26,334 nucleotides of DNA from Dechloromonas sp. (GTDB lineage Bacteria > Pseudomonadota > Gammaproteobacteria > Burkholderiales > Rhodocyclaceae): the NCBI GenBank assembly GCA_017302355.1, contig JAFLDQ010000037.1, positions 1-26,334 of the forward strand. Direction: 5' to 3'. Made by a program: the position numbers and the translations under genes. Numbering within the stretch: position 1 is the first letter of the stretch; each line of letters starts with the position of its first letter. This document shows, piece after piece, positions 14,439 through 22,526 of the stretch. A model generated the notes under the pieces. It did no database searches, was not told the DNA's origin, and saw nothing but the letters and a program-made list of their open reading frames with translations.

Positions 14439-16802
14439 GTGCACGACAAGAAGAACCTCTCGGAACGCGACATCTGCACGCAATACATCGCTCCTGCCCT
14501 GCGGCGGGCCGGCTGGGATTTCGCCACGCAGGTGCGCGAGGAGGCCGGCTTCACGGCGGGGCGCATCATCGTACGCGGCAAGCTGCACAGCCGCGGCGCC
14601 AAGAAACGCGCCGACTACCTGCTGTACTTCAAGCCCAACCTGCCGATCGCCGTCCTCGAGGCCAAGGACAACAACCATGCCGTCGGCGACGGCATGCAGC
14701 AAAGTCTTGGCTACGCCGAGACGCTCGCGGTGCCGTTCGCCATCAGCAGCAACGGCGACGGCTTTCTCTTCCACGACCGCACCGGGCACGCCGCGCAGGT
14801 CGAAACGGAGCTCACGCTCGACGAGTTCCCCTCGCCTGAAGAACTCTGGCAGCGTTACTGTGCGTGGAAAGGGCTCGCCACGCCGGCAAGCCGCGAGACC
14901 GTCGAAACGCCGTATTACGACGACGGCAGCGGCAAGTCGCCGCGCTACTACCAGGTCAACGCCATCAACCGCACCGTCGAGGCCATCGCCCGCGGCCAGC
15001 GGCGCATCCTGCTGGTGATGGCCACCGGCACCGGCAAGACCTACACCGCCTTCCAGATCATCTGGCGCCTGTGGAAGGCGAAAGCCAGAAAACGCATCCT
15101 TTTTCTCGTCGACCGCAACATCCTCGCCGACCAGGCGAGGACCAACGACTTCAAGCCCTTCGGCCCGGCGATGACCAAGATCGCGAAGCGCCAGGCCAAC
15201 AAGGCGTTCGAGATCTACCTCGCCCTCTATCAGGCGGTCACCGGCAACGAGGAAGACAGGAACATCTACAAGCAGTTCTCGCGCGACTTCTTCGATCTCG
15301 TCGTCATCGACGAATGCCACCGCGGCAGCGCGGCGGAAGACTCGGCCTGGCGCGAGATTCTCGACTACTTCGCCAACGCCACGCATGTCGGCCTCACCGC
15401 CACCCCGAAGGAGACGAAGGAAGTCTCCAACATCCACTACTTCGGCGAGCCGGTCTATGCCTATTCGCTGCGGCAGGGCATCGCCGACGGCTTTCTCGCC
15501 CCCTACAAGGTCGTTCGCATCGACATCGACAAGGATCTGCAGGGCTGGCGGCCGAGCCGCGGGCAGACCGACAAGCACGGCAAGCTGATCGAGGACCGCA
15601 TCTACAACCAGAAGGACTTCGACCGCACGCTGGTACTGGAAAAGCGCACCGAACTGGTGGCCAGGAAGATCACCGAATTCCTGCAGGCCACCGATCCCTT
15701 CGCCAAGACCATCGTCTTCTGCGAGGACATCGACCACGCCGAGCGCATGCGCCAGGCGCTGACCAACCTCAACCCCGAACGCATCCGGGAAAACCGCAAG
15801 TACGTCATGCGCATCACCGGCGACGAGGCGGAAGGCAAGGCCGAACTCGACAACTTCGTCGACCCCGAGAGCCGCTACCCGGTCATCGCCACCACCAGCA
15901 AGCTGATGACCACCGGCGTCGATGCGCAGACCTGCAAGCTCATCGTCCTAGACCAGCGCATCCAGTCGATGACCGAGTTCAAGCAGATCATCGGGCGCGG
16001 CACGCGGATCAACGAGGACTTCGGCAAGTTCTGGTTCACCATCATGGACTTCAGGAAGGCAACCGAACTGTTCGCCGACCCGGATTTCGACGGCGACCCG
16101 GTGCAGATTTACCAACCGACTGACGATCAGCCGCCCGTTCCGCCGGATGACGGACTGCCCGGCGACGATTCGCCGCCGCCCGACACGTCGCCCGAACCGC
16201 CGCTCCCTCCCGATCAGCCGCCCGCGACCCGGATCAAGTACGTCGTCGGCGGCGAAGTCACCGTGTACGTCGTCGCCGAGCGCGTCCAGTACTACGGCCC
16301 CGACGGCAAGCTGATCAGCGAATCGCTCAACGACTACACGCGCAAGGCGGTGCGCCGGGAATTCGCCTCGCTCGACGATTTCCTCCGGCGGTGGACGGGC
16401 GCCGAGCGCAAGAAGGCCGTCATCGCCGAGCTGGAGGCGCAGGGCGTCCTCCTCGAAGCGCTGGCCGACGAAGTCCGCAGGACGCGGGACAAGGTCTTCG
16501 ACCCCTTCGACCTGATCTGCCACGTCGCCTTCGACCGTCCGCCGCTGTCGCGCAGGGAACGCGCCGAGCAGGTCAAAAAGCGCGATGCCTTTGCCAAGTA
16601 CGGCGGAAAGGCGCGGGCGGTCCTCGACGCCCTGCTCGAAAAATACGCCGACGCCGGTATCGAAAGCATCGAGGACATCAAGATCCTGACCCTCGATCCC
16701 TTCTCGACCCTCGGCACCGCGCCGGAACTGATCGGCGCCTTCGGCGGCAAGCCGGCCTACCTCAAGGCAGTGCAGGAACTGGAACAACAACTTTACGCAT
16801 AG
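14439..16802 (+). CDS. hsdR: type I restriction enzyme, endonuclease/translocase subunit R (EcoEI-like)
   Basis: This 787-residue subunit drives ATP-dependent DNA translocation and cleavage in the HsdRMS complex. The N-terminal PD-(D/E)xK nuclease is visible as D59 and E74-A-K76 ([10 protein letters not shown]), with the QQSLGY motif after it. The SF2 helicase part has Walker A MATGTGKT (194-201), DECH (291-294), TATP, and [14 protein letters not shown] with the GRGTR motif VI. A Pro/Asp-rich linker (about 562-600) leads into an EcoEI-type C-terminal domain. The GTG start at 14439 is chosen because M-x-DKK-x-LSERDIC is the normal family opening. It is the first gene of the operon, and orf160 follows after 18 bases. 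All core motifs look intact. Confidence 0.94.
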   Translation: MHDKKNLSERDICTQYIAPALRRAGWDFATQVREEAGFTAGRIIVRGKLHSRGAKKRADYLLYFKPNLPIAVLEAKDNNHAVGDGMQQSLGYAETLAVPFAISSNGDGFLFHDRTGHAAQVETELTLDEFPSPEELWQRYCAWKGLATPASRETVETPYYDDGSGKSPRYYQVNAINRTVEAIARGQRRILLVMATGTGKTYTAFQIIWRLWKAKARKRILFLVDRNILADQARTNDFKPFGPAMTKIAKRQANKAFEIYLALYQAVTGNEEDRNIYKQFSRDFFDLVVIDECHRGSAAEDSAWREILDYFANATHVGLTATPKETKEVSNIHYFGEPVYAYSLRQGIADGFLAPYKVVRIDIDKDLQGWRPSRGQTDKHGKLIEDRIYNQKDFDRTLVLEKRTELVARKITEFLQATDPFAKTIVFCEDIDHAERMRQALTNLNPERIRENRKYVMRITGDEAEGKAELDNFVDPESRYPVIATTSKLMTTGVDAQTCKLIVLDQRIQSMTEFKQIIGRGTRINEDFGKFWFTIMDFRKATELFADPDFDGDPVQIYQPTDDQPPVPPDDGLPGDDSPPPDTSPEPPLPPDQPPATRIKYVVGGEVTVYVVAERVQYYGPDGKLISESLNDYTRKAVRREFASLDDFLRRWTGAERKKAVIAELEAQGVLLEALADEVRRTRDKVFDPFDLICHVAFDRPPLSRRERAEQVKKRDAFAKYGGKARAVLDALLEKYADAGIESIEDIKILTLDPFSTLGTAPELIGAFGGKPAYLKAVQELEQQLYA

Positions 16803-16820
16803 CAGGGAGGAAACAGCCAG

Positions 16821-17303
16821 ATGGGGAAAGCCAGCCGACGCAAGGCCGCATCGCGGACTCGGGTATTGTTGAGCGCCACGGAATCGAGACTGAAGTCATT
16901 GGGCGTCGATACGCCCGTGGTGGTTCAGCGCGATCTGCCGCAGGCGCAGAAAATCTCCAACGCCCTCAGCAAGATCCTGGAGAGCGAAGTTGAGGAAGCA
17001 ATCTCGCTGGACGAATATCGCCATCGATTGAATGCCATCGTCCTTGCCTGGAATCTCAGCCTGTTGCCGCCGGAAAGACAGGCGAAGACCTTGAAGGATC
17101 TTGGCGACTTCGTCGAAAAGACCGACCCGTTTGGCGCACTGGCGGCTCAGGAAGTGATCTTGCGGCTGATGGAAAAAAAGCGCGCCATGTTCCCCAACGA
17201 CAAGCGACACATCATTTCCTACGACGTGCAGTTCATAGGCAACAAAGTGCATGTGACCGCGGCAGCGCTTTCGGCGCCAGAGCAGCCGCCATCGGCGCCG
17301 TAG
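16821..17303 (+). CDS. unknown 160-residue protein inside the type I restriction operon
   Basis: I do not recognise this family. The N-terminus is very basic (MGKASRRKAASRTRVLLSAT), suggesting nucleic-acid binding. The middle is predicted helical (AQKISNALSKILESEVEEAI, then LDEYRHRLNAIVLAWNLSLL). The C-terminal part (DPFGALAAQEVILRLMEKKR, then NDKRHIISYDVQFIGNKVHV) alternates like an alpha/beta fold and ends in an Ala/Pro-rich tail. GGAGG lies ten bases before the ATG. It sits 18 bases after hsdR and 10 bases before hsdM on the same strand, so it is certainly in the operon. By eye its base composition is lower in GC than hsdR and hsdM, suggesting separate acquisition. It could be an accessory or anti-restriction factor, or simple cargo. 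Confidence 0.8.
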   Translation: MGKASRRKAASRTRVLLSATESRLKSLGVDTPVVVQRDLPQAQKISNALSKILESEVEEAISLDEYRHRLNAIVLAWNLSLLPPERQAKTLKDLGDFVEKTDPFGALAAQEVILRLMEKKRAMFPNDKRHIISYDVQFIGNKVHVTAAALSAPEQPPSAP

Positions 17304-17313
17304 GGCCAGCGCC

Positions 17314-18786
17314 ATGTCCCTCTCCACCACCCTCAAATCGATCCAGGACATCATGCGCAAGGATGTCGGCGTCGATGGCGACGCGCAGCGCATCGGCCAG
17401 CTCGTCTGGATGTTCTTCCTCAAGATCTACGACGACAAGGAAACCGAGTACGAGCTGCTCGACGACGATTACCAGTCGCCGATCCCCGAGCCGCTGCGCT
17501 GGCGCCACTGGGCGGCCAACCCGGAAGGCATGACCGGCGACGAACTGCTGAACTTCGTCAACAACGAACTCTTCCCCAGGCTCAAGGAATTGCAGTCCAG
17601 GGGCGACGACAAGCGCGGCTTCGTCATCCGCGGCGTCTTCGAGGACGCCTACAACTACATGAAGTCCGGCCACCTGATGCGCCAGGTCATCAACAGGATC
17701 GTCGCCGGCATCGATTTCAACAAGGCGCACGACCGCCACCTGTTCGGCGACCTCTACGAGCAGATCCTGCGCGACCTGCAGAACGCCGGCAACGCCGGCG
17801 AGTACTACACGCCGCGCCCGGTCACCCGCTTCATGGTCGACGCGGTCGACCCCGGATTGGGCGAGAAAATCCTCGACCCCGCCTGCGGCACCGGCGGCTT
17901 CCTCACCTGCGCCATCGAACACGTGCGCCAGCACCACGTGAAGACCGTCGAGCACGAGCAACTGCTCCAGCAAAGCATCTTCGGCGTCGAGAAGAAGCCG
18001 CTGCCGCACCTCCTGTGCACGACCAACATGATCCTGCACGGCATCGACGTGCCGACCAACGTCCGCCACGACAACACGCTCGCCCGCCCGCTGCGCGACT
18101 ACGGCCCGCGCGACCGCGTCGATGTCATCGTCACCAACCCGCCCTTCGGCGGCATGGAGGAGGACGGCATCGAGAACAACTTCCCGGCCAATTTCCGCAC
18201 CCGCGAGACCGCCGACCTCTTCCTCGTCCTCATCATGCACCTGCTCAAGGACGGCGGCCGCGCCGCCGTCGTGCTGCCCGACGGCACGCTGTTCGGCGAG
18301 GGCATCAAGACGCGCATCAAGGAACAACTGCTCGACACCTGCAACCTGCACACCGTCGTTCGCCTGCCCAACGGCGTCTTCAACCCCTACACCGGCATCA
18401 GGACCAATCTGCTGTTCTTCACCAAGGGCGCGCCCACCGGGGAAGTCTGGTTCTACGAGCACCCCTACCCGCCGGGGGTCAAGAACTACTCCAAGACCAG
18501 GCCGCTGCGCGGCGAGGAGTTCGCCGCCGAAAAAGCCTGGTGGGGCGGGGTCGACCGCAGCAACCGCGTCGAAAACGAATACGCCTGGAAGGTCAGCGCC
18601 GCCGACATCAAGGCGCGCAACTACAACCTCGACATCAGGAACCCGCACAGCCCGGACGCCGAGGTGCACGACCCGGAAACACTGCTCGCCGGCTACGCCG
18701 CGCTGCAGGTGAAAATCGGCGAGACGCGGGCTAAACTCAAGAGCGTGCTGGCAGCGGCGCTTGCAGGCAATCGTTGCGATGATTAA
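17314..18786 (+). CDS. hsdM: type I DNA methyltransferase subunit M (N6-adenine)
   Basis: This 490-residue subunit transfers a methyl group from S-adenosylmethionine to adenine N6 at the site chosen by HsdS. The helical N-terminal HsdM_N region (about 5-140, IGQLVWMFFLKIYDD) precedes the methyltransferase domain. Motif I is DPACGTGGF (188-196) and the catalytic motif IV is NPPF (275-278); YYTPRPV before motif I is also typical. It starts 10 bases after orf160, with the preceding stop leaving little room for a ribosome binding site, so coupled translation is likely. It is followed by a toxin-antitoxin pair before hsdS, instead of hsdS directly. The C-terminal region is of normal length for the family. 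Confidence 0.95.
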   Translation: MSLSTTLKSIQDIMRKDVGVDGDAQRIGQLVWMFFLKIYDDKETEYELLDDDYQSPIPEPLRWRHWAANPEGMTGDELLNFVNNELFPRLKELQSRGDDKRGFVIRGVFEDAYNYMKSGHLMRQVINRIVAGIDFNKAHDRHLFGDLYEQILRDLQNAGNAGEYYTPRPVTRFMVDAVDPGLGEKILDPACGTGGFLTCAIEHVRQHHVKTVEHEQLLQQSIFGVEKKPLPHLLCTTNMILHGIDVPTNVRHDNTLARPLRDYGPRDRVDVIVTNPPFGGMEEDGIENNFPANFRTRETADLFLVLIMHLLKDGGRAAVVLPDGTLFGEGIKTRIKEQLLDTCNLHTVVRLPNGVFNPYTGIRTNLLFFTKGAPTGEVWFYEHPYPPGVKNYSKTRPLRGEEFAAEKAWWGGVDRSNRVENEYAWKVSAADIKARNYNLDIRNPHSPDAEVHDPETLLAGYAALQVKIGETRAKLKSVLAAALAGNRCDD

Positions 18787-18794
18787 ACTACCAG

Positions 18795-18810
18795 TGTAGC
18801 TTTATGTAGC
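18795..18810 (+). repeat. TGTAGC direct repeat ahead of the antitoxin gene
   Basis: TGTAGC occurs at 18795-18800 and again at 18805-18810, with starts exactly ten bases apart, one helical turn. The pair sits in the 36-base gap between hsdM and the antitoxin, just before its AAGGGG ribosome binding site. Antitoxins usually bind repeats beside their own promoter, so this is a candidate autoregulatory site. It is too short to be sure. Confidence 0.35.
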
Positions 18811-18822
18811 AAGGGGTCGATC

Positions 18823-19155
18823 ATGGGCATGCCAGTACGCATCGAAGACGAGCTCTACGAAAACGCCAAGACCCACGCCAAGGTGGAATGCCGGACCATC
18901 GCCGGCCAAATCGAGTTTTGGGCCAAAATCGGCAAGGCAGCGCTCGACAACCCCGATCTCCCCGCCGGATTCGTGCGCGATCTGCTGATCGCCCGCGCCG
19001 AAGGGCGGGAAAACGCCACGCCCGTCGTGTCGCCAAGCCTCCAGCGCAAACAGCAAAGCGATGCCGCGATCGACCGGATTCTGGCGCGCTTGCAGCAACG
19101 GACCTCCGTGAGCGAAGACGAAATCCGCCAGGCGCGCGAAGAAGGTCGGCCCTGA
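18823..19155 (+). CDS. ParD-like antitoxin
   Basis: This 110-residue protein opens MGMPVRIEDELYENAKTHAK then VECRTIAGQIEFWAKIGKAA. That is the ParD_like antitoxin pattern: a short beta strand for DNA binding, then the ribbon-helix-helix region. The rest is a charged tail of the kind that wraps and neutralises a toxin (SDAAIDRILARLQQRTSVSE). AAGGGG six bases upstream supports the ATG at 18823; a second ATG two codons later is possible. Its stop overlaps the toxin start as TGATG, which is standard for toxin-antitoxin pairs. It should bind the PIN toxin and repress its own promoter. It lies between hsdM and hsdS, an unusual place for such a module. Confidence 0.85.
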   Translation: MGMPVRIEDELYENAKTHAKVECRTIAGQIEFWAKIGKAALDNPDLPAGFVRDLLIARAEGRENATPVVSPSLQRKQQSDAAIDRILARLQQRTSVSEDEIRQAREEGRP

Positions 19156-19592
19156 TGCAACAGCTGACGCTGGATGCCAGCGTGCTGCTCAAATGGTTTT
19201 TCCAAACCCCCGATGAATCCGATTTCCCGCAAGCACTCGCGATCCTGAACGAGCTGCGGGGCGGGCGCGCGGCCCTCATCCAGCCACCGCATACCCTGCT
19301 GGAAGTCGCGGCGGTACTGATCCGCAAGCGGCCGGAATCGATAGCGGCCGACCTGGACGAAGTCGGCGCCATGCTCGTCGACACCACCATCGAGGCCAGC
19401 CGGGTGCTGCCCCACGCCTTGCACCTGGCCGAAGCACTGGATCACCACCTGTCCGATACGCTCTACCATGCCACGGCGATGGTTGCCGACGCCACCCTGA
19501 TTACGGCCGACCGCCGCTATTTCGACAAGGCGAATAGCCGGGGTCGCATCCTGCTGCTTGAGCAATACTCCGCCGGCGTTGGCGCCGCATGA
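19155..19592 (+). CDS. PIN-domain toxin (VapC-like ribonuclease)
   Basis: The 145-residue product is a single PIN domain with all four expected acidic residues: D7 in LTLDASVLLKWF, E50 in TLLEVAAVL, D101 in HLSDTLYHATAMV and D119 in TLITADRRYF. PIN toxins are Mg2+-dependent RNases that cut tRNA, rRNA or mRNA when the antitoxin is degraded. The start at 19155 overlaps the antitoxin stop. Its own TGA (19590-19592) overlaps the ATG of hsdS as ATGA. This toxin should therefore be translated at a ratio linked both to its antitoxin and to the restriction specificity subunit. No disabling change is visible. Confidence 0.88.
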   Translation: MQQLTLDASVLLKWFFQTPDESDFPQALAILNELRGGRAALIQPPHTLLEVAAVLIRKRPESIAADLDEVGAMLVDTTIEASRVLPHALHLAEALDHHLSDTLYHATAMVADATLITADRRYFDKANSRGRILLLEQYSAGVGAA

Positions 19593-21283
19593 ACCTCCCC
19601 GCCCACCTCGACCTCATCGCCGCCGCCCCGGACGGCATCCGGAAACTGCGCGGGCTGATTCTCGAACTGGCGGTGCGCGGCAAGCTGGTGGCGCAGGACC
19701 CGAGCGACGAGCCGGCGGGTGAACTGCTCAAGCGGATCGCCAGGGAGCGGGCGCGGCTGGAGGCGGAAGGGACTTGCAGGAAGTCCGAGGCAATGGCGGT
19801 TGTGGGTAAGGATGAGCAGCCGTTTGCGTTACCAGAAGGATGGGAGTGGTCTCGCTTGTCCGCTGTATCGCTCGTCAACCCGAGAAACGCGGCCGACGAC
19901 TCAACCGTCGCATCCTTTGTTCCGATGGCGATGATCGGCACCAGCTTCGACGGCAAGCATTTACAAGAGCATCGCAAGTGGGGCGAAATCAAGCAGGGCT
20001 TCACACACTTCGCTGAAAACGACATTGGCGTCGCCAAAATCACGCCTTGCTTCGAAAACAGTAAAGCGTGCATCTTCGAGAACCTGCAAAGCGGGATCGG
20101 TGCTGGAACGACCGAGTTGCACATCGTTCGCTCAATGGGTGGAACCTTGGCCCCTCGCTTTGTCTTGGCCTACCTCAAGGGACCGATGTTTCTACAGATC
20201 GGCGAAACACGCATGACCGGCACAGCCGGTCAGAAGCGTTTGCCCAAAGAGTTCCTCGAACAAAATCCATTTCCGCTCCCGCCCCTCGCCGAACAGCACC
20301 GCATCGTCGCCAAGGTCGATGAACTGATGGCCCTCTGCGACCGGCTGGAGGCGGAGCAGACGGACGCCGACGCGGCGCACGCCCGGCTCGTCGACACACT
20401 GCTCGCCACGCTCACCCGAAGCGCGGACACCGCCGAACTCGCCACCAACTGGCAGCGCCTCGCCGGCTACTTCGACACCCTCTTCACCAGCGAATCCAGC
20501 CTCGACGCCCTCAAGCAGACCATCCTGAAACTCGCCGTCATGGGTAAACTGGTGCCGCAAGACCGCATCGACGAACCGGCGAGCGAACTGCTCAAGCGGA
20601 TTGCGCTGGAGAAGGATCGACTCTCGCGGGAGGAAGGGTTAAGGACAACCGCTGAGCCACAGATTGAAGCTGGAGAGCACTACATTGCTCTCCCTGCAGG
20701 ATGGCAATTTCAGCGCCTGGGTAATCTTGCAAAGTTCATCGACTATCGAGGCAGGACGCCCGACAAAATCAATTCCGGCGTTCCCCTCATCACGGCAAAG
20801 AATGTCCGTTTCGGCTTCATCAGCCGTGAGCCGTACGAATTTGTATCTGACAAGGAATACACGGAATGGATGACGCGGGGCTTTCCGCGCATTTGGGACA
20901 TTCTTTTCACGACTGAAGCTCCGCTGGGTAACGTAGCAATTGTCGATATAGGCGAAAAGTTTGCGCTGGCGCAGCGCGTTATTTGTTTCCAGTTTCACGA
21001 ACCGCAGATTGCAGCCTATTTGCGACTGGCCTTGATGTCCGAGCAGGTGCGCCTGCAAATCGGAGAGGAAGCAACGGGCATGACGGCAACTGGAATCAAA
21101 GCATCACGGCTAAAGGAAATTCCGGTACCCATCCCGCCCCTCGCCGAACAACACCGCATCGTCGCCAAAGTCGACGAACTGATGGCCCTCTGCGACCGCC
21201 TCAAGGCAGACCTCGCCACCTCCCGCGCGCGGCAGGAACGCCTCGCCGCCGCTCTGATCGAATCGGCCTTGCAAGCGGCCTGA
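19589..21283 (+). CDS. hsdS: type I restriction-modification specificity subunit S
   Basis: This 564-residue subunit selects the DNA target. It has the usual two-fold layout: a conserved helix (LILELAVRGKLVAQDPSDEP), target-recognition domain 1 (about 80-225), central helix (PLAEQHRIVAKVDELMALCD, about 232-253), a repeat of the first helix (LKLAVMGKLVPQDRIDEPAS), recognition domain 2 (about 370-512) and a second copy of the central helix near the end. The recognition domains are visibly less GC-rich than the conserved parts, as expected for exchangeable modules. The site should be bipartite, one half per domain; its sequence cannot be read here. The start overlaps the toxin stop. It is the last gene of the operon and has no frameshift. 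Confidence 0.94.
   Translation: MNLPAHLDLIAAAPDGIRKLRGLILELAVRGKLVAQDPSDEPAGELLKRIARERARLEAEGTCRKSEAMAVVGKDEQPFALPEGWEWSRLSAVSLVNPRNAADDSTVASFVPMAMIGTSFDGKHLQEHRKWGEIKQGFTHFAENDIGVAKITPCFENSKACIFENLQSGIGAGTTELHIVRSMGGTLAPRFVLAYLKGPMFLQIGETRMTGTAGQKRLPKEFLEQNPFPLPPLAEQHRIVAKVDELMALCDRLEAEQTDADAAHARLVDTLLATLTRSADTAELATNWQRLAGYFDTLFTSESSLDALKQTILKLAVMGKLVPQDRIDEPASELLKRIALEKDRLSREEGLRTTAEPQIEAGEHYIALPAGWQFQRLGNLAKFIDYRGRTPDKINSGVPLITAKNVRFGFISREPYEFVSDKEYTEWMTRGFPRIWDILFTTEAPLGNVAIVDIGEKFALAQRVICFQFHEPQIAAYLRLALMSEQVRLQIGEEATGMTATGIKASRLKEIPVPIPPLAEQHRIVAKVDELMALCDRLKADLATSRARQERLAAALIESALQAA
20281..20343 (+). repeat. 63-bp direct repeat within hsdS (second copy at 21136-21198)
   Basis: The two copies match at 60 of 63 positions by direct comparison, and the three differences (CAG/CAA, AAG/AAA, GAT/GAC) are all synonymous. 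They encode the conserved central helix PLAEQHRIVAKVDELMALCD and are 855 bases apart. Such near-identical DNA inside a fast-evolving gene points to gene conversion or recombination that can swap or delete a recognition domain. Confidence 0.85.
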
Positions 21284-21326
21284 AAACGGGTCCAAAATGG
21301 GCGTCGACCGCAACAAGGTCGATCCC

Positions 21327-21393
21327 GTCACCCCGGCGAAAGCCGGGGTCCAGTTCGTTGGTTTTTCTGGATTCCGGCCTGCGCCGGAATGAC
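21327..21393. repeat. paired-palindrome repeat related to the MITE-like element
   Basis: Two 27-bp palindromic units (21327-21353 with core CCGGCGAAAGCCGG; 21367-21393 with core CCGGCCTGCGCCGG) face each other across a 13-base spacer. This is the same 27-13-27 architecture as 13028-13094. A tail AATCAGCGCTTCC (21406-21418) resembles AATCAGTGTTTCC at the right end of the first element, but no CTAG and no left terminal repeat are seen, so this copy looks degenerate. It fills most of the gap between hsdS and the Mth938-like gene and may also act as a terminator. Confidence 0.7.
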
Positions 21394-21443
21394 AGATTGA
21401 AGATGAATCAGCGCTTCCACAAAGTACAGGGAGGGTCAGGACC

Positions 21444-21806
21444 ATGAACCCAACCATCGACGGCAGCGAGTTCGGCTCGATCACCATTGCCGGCCGGCGG
21501 ATCGACAACGACGTGATGATCCGTCTCGACGGCGCGGTGGAGAAGCGCCAGAAGAAGTTGTCCAAGGCGATCTACGGCACGTCGCACGTCATCTCGCTGG
21601 CGGAAGCCGAGGTCATCTTCGACAGGGACGCCGAGCGTCTGATCATCGGCGCCGGCCACAACGGGATGGTCGGGCTCTCGGACGAGGCGGCCGGCTATTT
21701 CGCGAAGAAGAAGGTCGAGGTCGAGCTGGCCCGCACCCCGGAAGCGATCCAACGCTGGAACAAGGCCAAGGGCAAGGTGATCGCGCTGTTTCATGTGACC
21801 TGCTGA
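21444..21806 (+). CDS. Mth938-like domain protein (DUF498 family)
   Basis: This is a 120-residue single-domain protein. The pattern FDRDAERLIIGAGHNGMVGL followed by SDEAAGYFAKKKVEVELART is characteristic of the Mth938/NDUFAF3 fold, here the bacterial single-domain form. The family has no established bacterial reaction; the eukaryotic relative is a respiratory complex I assembly factor. There is no signal peptide or membrane segment, so it should be cytoplasmic. GGGAGG precedes the ATG at 21444. It is followed by pcm after 19 bases on the same strand, so the two are probably co-transcribed. Confidence 0.85.
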   Translation: MNPTIDGSEFGSITIAGRRIDNDVMIRLDGAVEKRQKKLSKAIYGTSHVISLAEAEVIFDRDAERLIIGAGHNGMVGLSDEAAGYFAKKKVEVELARTPEAIQRWNKAKGKVIALFHVTC

Positions 21807-21825
21807 GCGCGCGAGACCTTCCGCC

Positions 21826-22506
21826 ATGTTCGCCAACGCCGGACTGTCCGACATGCTGCGCGACATCGAGCGCGAGGTCGCGTACACCCGGGACGAAATC
21901 GGCCGGGACGCCTTCGCGCCGGAGGTCATGGCGGCGATGGCGGCGGTGCCGCGCGAGCAGTTCGTTCCCGACTACAGCCGCGGCCATGCCTTCGCCAACG
22001 GGCCGCTGGCGATCGGCCACGGCCAGACCATCTCGCAGCCCTACATCGTCGCGCTGATGACCGATCTGCTGGCGCCGCGTCCGCAGGACACCATTCTCGA
22101 AATCGGCGCCGGCTCGGGTTACCAGGCCGCCGTGCTGGCGGAACTGGTGCGCCAGGTGTACAGCGTCGAGATCATCGCGGCGCTGGCGACGGCGGCCGGC
22201 GAACGCCTGGCGCGGCTCGGCTACGCCAACGTCAGCGTCCGTCATGCCGACGGTTACCACGGCTGGCCGGAGCATGCCCCCTACGACGGCATCATCGTCA
22301 CCGCCGCCGCGCCACAGGTGCCGCCGCCGCTGGTCGAGCAACTGAAGCCGGGAGCGCGCCTGGTCATCCCCGTCGGCATGCCCGGCAGCGTCCAGGAATT
22401 GCGGGTCGTGGAGAAGGACGCGGATGGCGCGATCGCCACCCGCAACATCCTGCTGGTTTCCTTCGTGCCGCTGACGCGCGCGCCGGCGGGCAGCGACCGG
22501 ATCTGA
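21826..22506 (+). CDS. pcm: protein-L-isoaspartate O-methyltransferase (cytoplasmic copy)
   Basis: This 226-residue Pcm repairs aged proteins by methylating L-isoaspartyl residues with S-adenosylmethionine. The family marker GHGQTISQPYIVALMTDLL is intact. Motif I reads ILEIGAGSGYQAAVLAEL, and VPPPLVEQLKPGARLVIPVG is the expected C-terminal segment. The length matches the usual 205-225 residues. There is no signal peptide. It follows the Mth938-like gene closely and converges on the minus-strand membrane protein gene, with 20 bases between stops. A second, exported Pcm lies 2.5 kb downstream on the opposite strand. Confidence 0.94.
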   Translation: MFANAGLSDMLRDIEREVAYTRDEIGRDAFAPEVMAAMAAVPREQFVPDYSRGHAFANGPLAIGHGQTISQPYIVALMTDLLAPRPQDTILEIGAGSGYQAAVLAELVRQVYSVEIIAALATAAGERLARLGYANVSVRHADGYHGWPEHAPYDGIIVTAAAPQVPPPLVEQLKPGARLVIPVGMPGSVQELRVVEKDADGAIATRNILLVSFVPLTRAPAGSDRI

Positions 22507-22526
22507 TTTCCTGCCGGACCGGCGCC

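Noticed and set aside
14280..15737. The long minus-strand open frame running upstream from the lipoprotein gene through hsdR.
   Set aside because: It is antisense to clear hsdR motifs and has no domain features. The ribosome site and lipobox fix the real start at 14279.
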